From assembly GCF_000295955.2 (NCBI RefSeq), contig NZ_ALXE01000036.1, forward strand, positions 1 through 64,000: a stretch of DNA of 64,000 bases. Reading direction: 5' to 3'. The notes beneath the pieces are model-generated. The model had not been told where the DNA came from, did no database searches, and saw only the letters and a list, made by a program, of their open reading frames with translations. Within the stretch, counting starts at the first letter, position 1. Every line of letters starts with the position of its first letter. Positions 60,930 to 64,000 of this stretch are shown in pieces. The DNA is from Pantoea sp. A4. GTDB lineage: Bacteria > Pseudomonadota > Gammaproteobacteria > Enterobacterales > Enterobacteriaceae. A program made the translations under genes and the position numbers.

Positions 60930-62093
60930 ATGTCTGTAATTAAGATGAGCGATCTGGATCTGGCTGGTAAGCGTGTTCTGATCCGTGCCGATCTGAACGT
61001 GCCAGTTAAAGAAGGAAAAGTGACGTCTGACGCACGTATCCGTGCCTCCCTGCCGACCATCGAAGCCGCGCTGAAACAGGGTGCTAAAGTGATGGTTACC
61101 TCTCACCTGGGTCGTCCGACCGAGGGTGAATACAACGAAGAGTTCTCCCTGCTGCCGGTAGTTAACTACCTGAAAGACAAGCTTAACGGCACCAAAGTGA
61201 CCCTGGCTAAAGACTACCTCGAAGGCGTTGAGCTGTCTGCCGGTGAACTGGTGGTTCTGGAGAACGTGCGCTTCAACAAGGGCGAGAAAAAAGACGACGA
61301 AACCCTGTCGAAGAAATACGCAGCACTGTGTGATGTGTTCGTGATGGATGCCTTCGGTACCGCGCACCGCGCACAGGCTTCTACCCACGGCGTAGGCAAG
61401 TTTGCTCCAGTTGCTTGTGCGGGTCCGCTGCTTTCTGCTGAGCTGGAAGCCCTGGGCAAAGTGATGAGCAACCCAGAGCGCCCACTGGTTGCTGTGGTGG
61501 GCGGTTCTAAAGTATCGACCAAATTCGATGTGTTGCAGTCACTGGTGAAAATCGCGGATACCGTGATTGTCGGCGGCGGCATCGCCAACACCTTCGTGGC
61601 GATTGATAACAACGTAGGTAAATCACTCTACGAACCAGACTTCGTAGAAGCCGCGAAGAAACTGCGTGATGAGCACGGTATTCCAGTACCAACTGACTCA
61701 CGCGTAGGTACCGAGTTCTCTGAAACTGCACCTGCCACCGTGAAAAAAGTGTCCGAAGTGGCTGACAATGAAGAGATCATGGACTTCGGCGACGAAACCG
61801 CACTGGCGATGGCTAACCTGCTGAAAAGCGCCAAAACCATTCTGTGGAATGGCCCGGTTGGCGTGTTTGAATTCCCTAACTTCCGCAAAGGCACCGAAAT
61901 CGTTGCCAACGCCATTGCAGACAGCGACGCATTCTCTGTAGCCGGTGGCGGTGATACGCTGGCCGCGATCGATCTGTTCGGCATTGAAGATAAAATCTCC
62001 TATATTTCTACCGGTGGTGGTGCATTCCTTGAGTTCGTGGAAGGCAAAATCCTCCCTGCTGTAGCAATGTTAGAAGAACGCGCAAAACAGTAA
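60930..62093 (+). CDS. pgk: Phosphoglycerate kinase
   Basis: A 387-residue glycolytic enzyme of normal length. N-terminal [31 protein letters not shown], the [12 protein letters not shown] segment, [20 protein letters not shown] and the C-terminal [14 protein letters not shown] are intact. It transfers phosphate from 1,3-bisphosphoglycerate to ADP. Very strong codon bias. A hairpin in the gap before fbaA may separate or stabilise parts of the shared transcript. Confidence 0.97.
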   Translation: MSVIKMSDLDLAGKRVLIRADLNVPVKEGKVTSDARIRASLPTIEAALKQGAKVMVTSHLGRPTEGEYNEEFSLLPVVNYLKDKLNGTKVTLAKDYLEGVELSAGELVVLENVRFNKGEKKDDETLSKKYAALCDVFVMDAFGTAHRAQASTHGVGKFAPVACAGPLLSAELEALGKVMSNPERPLVAVVGGSKVSTKFDVLQSLVKIADTVIVGGGIANTFVAIDNNVGKSLYEPDFVEAAKKLRDEHGIPVPTDSRVGTEFSETAPATVKKVSEVADNEEIMDFGDETALAMANLLKSAKTILWNGPVGVFEFPNFRKGTEIVANAIADSDAFSVAGGGDTLAAIDLFGIEDKISYISTGGGAFLEFVEGKILPAVAMLEERAKQ

Positions 62094-62100
62094 TTCTGGG

Positions 62101-62122
62101 GGGCAATGCTGTTGCATTGCCC
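62101..62122 (+). promoter_or_regulatory. Hairpin in the pgk-fbaA gap
   Basis: GGGCAATGC (62101-62109) and GCATTGCCC (62114-62122) are perfect 9-base arms with a 4-base loop, with no T run after it. It is more likely an RNA-stabilising or processing hairpin than a full terminator. Confidence 0.6.
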
Positions 62123-62200
62123 TAAGCACTGCCCTCACGGGCATCCAATCCGATTCCTGCATGGAGCGGGAATTTACGGTAACCGAAACGGGACAAAACC

Positions 62201-63280
62201 ATGTCTAAAATTTTTGATTTCGTAAAACCAGGCGTTGTCACTGGCGATGACGTACAGAAAGTTTTCCAGGTCGCGAAAGAGAACAAATTCGCGCTGCCGG
62301 CCGTTAACTGCATCGGTACTGATTCGGTGAACGCCGTACTGGAAGCCGCTGCTAAAGTAAAAGCGCCGGTTATTATCCAGTTCTCTAACGGTGGTGCTGC
62401 GTTCTTCGCCGGTAAAGGCTTCAAATCTGACGTTCCTCAGCATGCTGCTATCCTGGGTGGTATCCTGGGTGCGCAACACGTTCACCTGATGGCGGAGCAC
62501 TACGGTGTGCCAGTTATCCTGCACACTGACCACTGCGCGAAGAAACTGCTGCCGTGGATCGACGGTCTGCTGGACGCAGGTGAAGAGCACTACAAGAAAA
62601 CCGGTAAGCCACTGTTCTCTTCACACATGATCGACCTGTCTGAAGAGTCACTGGAAGAGAACATCGAGATCTCAAGCAAATACCTGGCGCGCATGGCGAA
62701 AATCGACATGACCCTGGAGATCGAACTGGGCTGCACCGGCGGTGAAGAAGATGGCGTAGATAACAGCCATATGGACGCTTCTGCACTGTACACCCAGCCA
62801 GAAGACGTGGATTACGCTTACGTTGAGCTGAGCAAAATCAGCCCACGTTTCACCATTGCGGCCTCTTTCGGTAACGTACACGGCGTATACAAGCCAGGTA
62901 ACGTGAAGCTGACGCCAACCATCCTGCGTGATTCTCAGGAATACGTGTCTAAAAAGCACAACCTGCCGCACAACTCGCTGGACTTCGTGTTCCACGGCGG
63001 TTCCGGTTCTTCTCCTGCAGAAATCGAAGAGTCAATTGGTTACGGCGTAATCAAAATGAACATCGATACCGATACCCAATGGGCAACCTGGGACGGCATC
63101 CTGCAGTATTACAAAAAGAACGAAGACTACCTGCAAGGCCAGTTGGGTAACCCAAATGGCGTAGATAGCCCGAACAAGAAATACTACGACCCACGTGTAT
63201 GGCTGCGTGCTGCGCAGGCTTCAATGGTGGTGCGTTTAGAGCAGGCATTTAAAGAACTGAATAACGTCGATACGCTGTAA
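62201..63280 (+). CDS. fbaA: Fructose-bisphosphate aldolase, class II
   Basis: A 359-residue zinc-dependent aldolase, the length of E. coli FbaA. Visible: AVNCIGTDSVNAVLEAA, the zinc ligand region ILHTDHCAKKLLPWIDG, ELGCTGGEEDGVDNS (about residues 172-186), ASFGNVHGVYKPGNV and VFHGGSGSSPAEI (about 263-276), NIDTDTQWATW. It cleaves fructose-1,6-bisphosphate. Last gene of the epd-pgk-fbaA operon, followed by a strong terminator. Confidence 0.97.
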   Translation: MSKIFDFVKPGVVTGDDVQKVFQVAKENKFALPAVNCIGTDSVNAVLEAAAKVKAPVIIQFSNGGAAFFAGKGFKSDVPQHAAILGGILGAQHVHLMAEHYGVPVILHTDHCAKKLLPWIDGLLDAGEEHYKKTGKPLFSSHMIDLSEESLEENIEISSKYLARMAKIDMTLEIELGCTGGEEDGVDNSHMDASALYTQPEDVDYAYVELSKISPRFTIAASFGNVHGVYKPGNVKLTPTILRDSQEYVSKKHNLPHNSLDFVFHGGSGSSPAEIEESIGYGVIKMNIDTDTQWATWDGILQYYKKNEDYLQGQLGNPNGVDSPNKKYYDPRVWLRAAQASMVVRLEQAFKELNNVDTL

Positions 63281-63299
63281 TTTCAGCATCATGCGATAT

Positions 63300-63323
63300 A
63301 AAGGCTCTGCGGAGCCTTTTTTT
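63300..63323 (+). terminator. fbaA terminator
   Basis: AAAGGCTC (63300-63307) and GAGCCTTT (63312-63319) pair around a TGCG loop and run into a T tract: a textbook intrinsic terminator. Confidence 0.92.
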
Positions 63324-63665
63324 ATTCCTCTGGTTTCCCCCTCACATCCGCCTTCTGCTCATCTCTTTGCTTAAGAATAGATAAAGTTTTTTTCATTGAT
63401 TTTTCATATGCATAATAGGTGTTTTTATAATTTCTGTTTTAATTCAGATGTTTGCCTGTTTTTGTTTGCATGTTTCTGGTTGGGTTTGTGTGCTTGATGC
63501 GATTGAAACATTAATTAATTTGACTATTTATCGCATGGCTGATATCACATTACGCAGTCAACGAAGTTCCTCACTGGCTCAGTACTAACCGGTTCTCACG
63601 ATCGCGTCTTTTCGACGTGCGTTTGCGCACGACTTATTCATCTGGCTGAAAATCAGGAGTTGCGT
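63324..63665 (+). other. A+T-rich region before the methyltransferase gene
   Basis: About 340 bases with no credible gene; presumably the promoter region of the next gene. A small hairpin CGTGCG-TTTG-CGCACG lies at 63616-63631. AGGAG at 63655-63659 is the ribosome site of the following gene. Confidence 0.5.
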
Positions 63666-64000
63666 ATGTCTGTTCATCAGAGAGATTTTGCAGAAAATAA
63701 CAGTGTTACCGCTGCGGAAATTGATATCAGTAAAAACATCTGGTTCCCGGAAAAATATGACACCCTCCGCAAACAGCTTATTCCGTCTTTCGATCTGCTC
63801 TACCAATCGGCGGTGAATACCCTTTTGATGTCAGTAAACCGGCCCGATCCGCGCATTATCGATCTTGGCGCAGGAACTGGATTGCTGAGTTTCCTGATCA
63901 AAGAAAAACTCCCGCAGGCGCGTATCACGCTGGCCGATCGTTCGGAGGCGATGCTGGCGGAAGCGCAAAAGCGTTTTCACGGTGTGGCAGACATTGATTT
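63666..64000 (+). CDS. SAM-dependent methyltransferase, N-terminal part (cut by window end)
   Basis: The first 111 residues are visible. The SAM-binding motif I IIDLGAGTGLLS (about residues 67-78) and the acidic end of strand 2 (ITLADRSEAMLAEAQ, about 89-103) are typical of class I methyltransferases. The substrate cannot be told. ATG 63666 has AGGAG at six bases. In E. coli mscS follows fbaA; here this gene stands in its place, so it is probably an accessory gene. Confidence 0.85.
   Translation, partial: MSVHQRDFAENNSVTAAEIDISKNIWFPEKYDTLRKQLIPSFDLLYQSAVNTLLMSVNRPDPRIIDLGAGTGLLSFLIKEKLPQARITLADRSEAMLAEAQKRFHGVADID

Overview
The window is chromosomal DNA of an enterobacterium. The right half holds a typical Enterobacterales backbone in the familiar order speB, loiP, tktA, epd, pgk, fbaA, with proteins that look almost like those of E. 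coli. A Pantoea/Erwinia-like genome is my best guess, but this rests on gene order and general appearance, not on a search.

The left three quarters (1-46.9 kb) is a large, surface-oriented accessory region. It opens inside a giant BapA-type biofilm adhesin (more than 5,477 residues, about 48 Ig-like repeats, type I secretion signal at its end). Its own type I secretion system follows directly: TolC-like outer membrane protein, ABC exporter with a degenerate C39-like domain, and HlyD-like adaptor (bapABCD order). Next comes an A+T-rich gene for a 2,851-residue protein of unknown function. It has toxin-like traits: hydrophobic segments in two places, a perfect EF-hand loop, a dibasic RNKR site and a duplicated C-terminal domain.

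From 30.4 to 46.9 kb lies an E. coli group 2-type capsule locus. Region 1 (kpsF-E-D-U-C-S, plus strand) is followed by an appended secreted beta-helix protein. A short A+T-rich region 2 and region 3 (kpsM-kpsT) are read from the other strand. An extra kdsA stands divergent to kpsF, so three of the four CMP-Kdo pathway enzymes are encoded here. The main region 2 gene fuses a GT8 glycosyltransferase to a KpsC-like beta-Kdo transferase, which suggests a capsule polymer with Kdo in its backbone. A JUMPstart/ops element lies 31 bases before kpsM, so RfaH control is expected. The locus ends directly upstream of speB, where speA would be expected; a strong terminator left just before speB probably marks the junction.

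The right part (47.5-64 kb) contains speB, a 32-residue membrane miniprotein, two linked unknown genes, the lipoprotein protease loiP, and a sulfur-ester/sulfonate-type cluster. That cluster has a LysR regulator, a divergent binding protein, a fused double permease, an ATPase, and a cytoplasmic arylsulfotransferase with a thioredoxin-like tail. The central carbon genes tktA, epd, pgk and fbaA follow, and then the start of a SAM-dependent methyltransferase cut by the window end.
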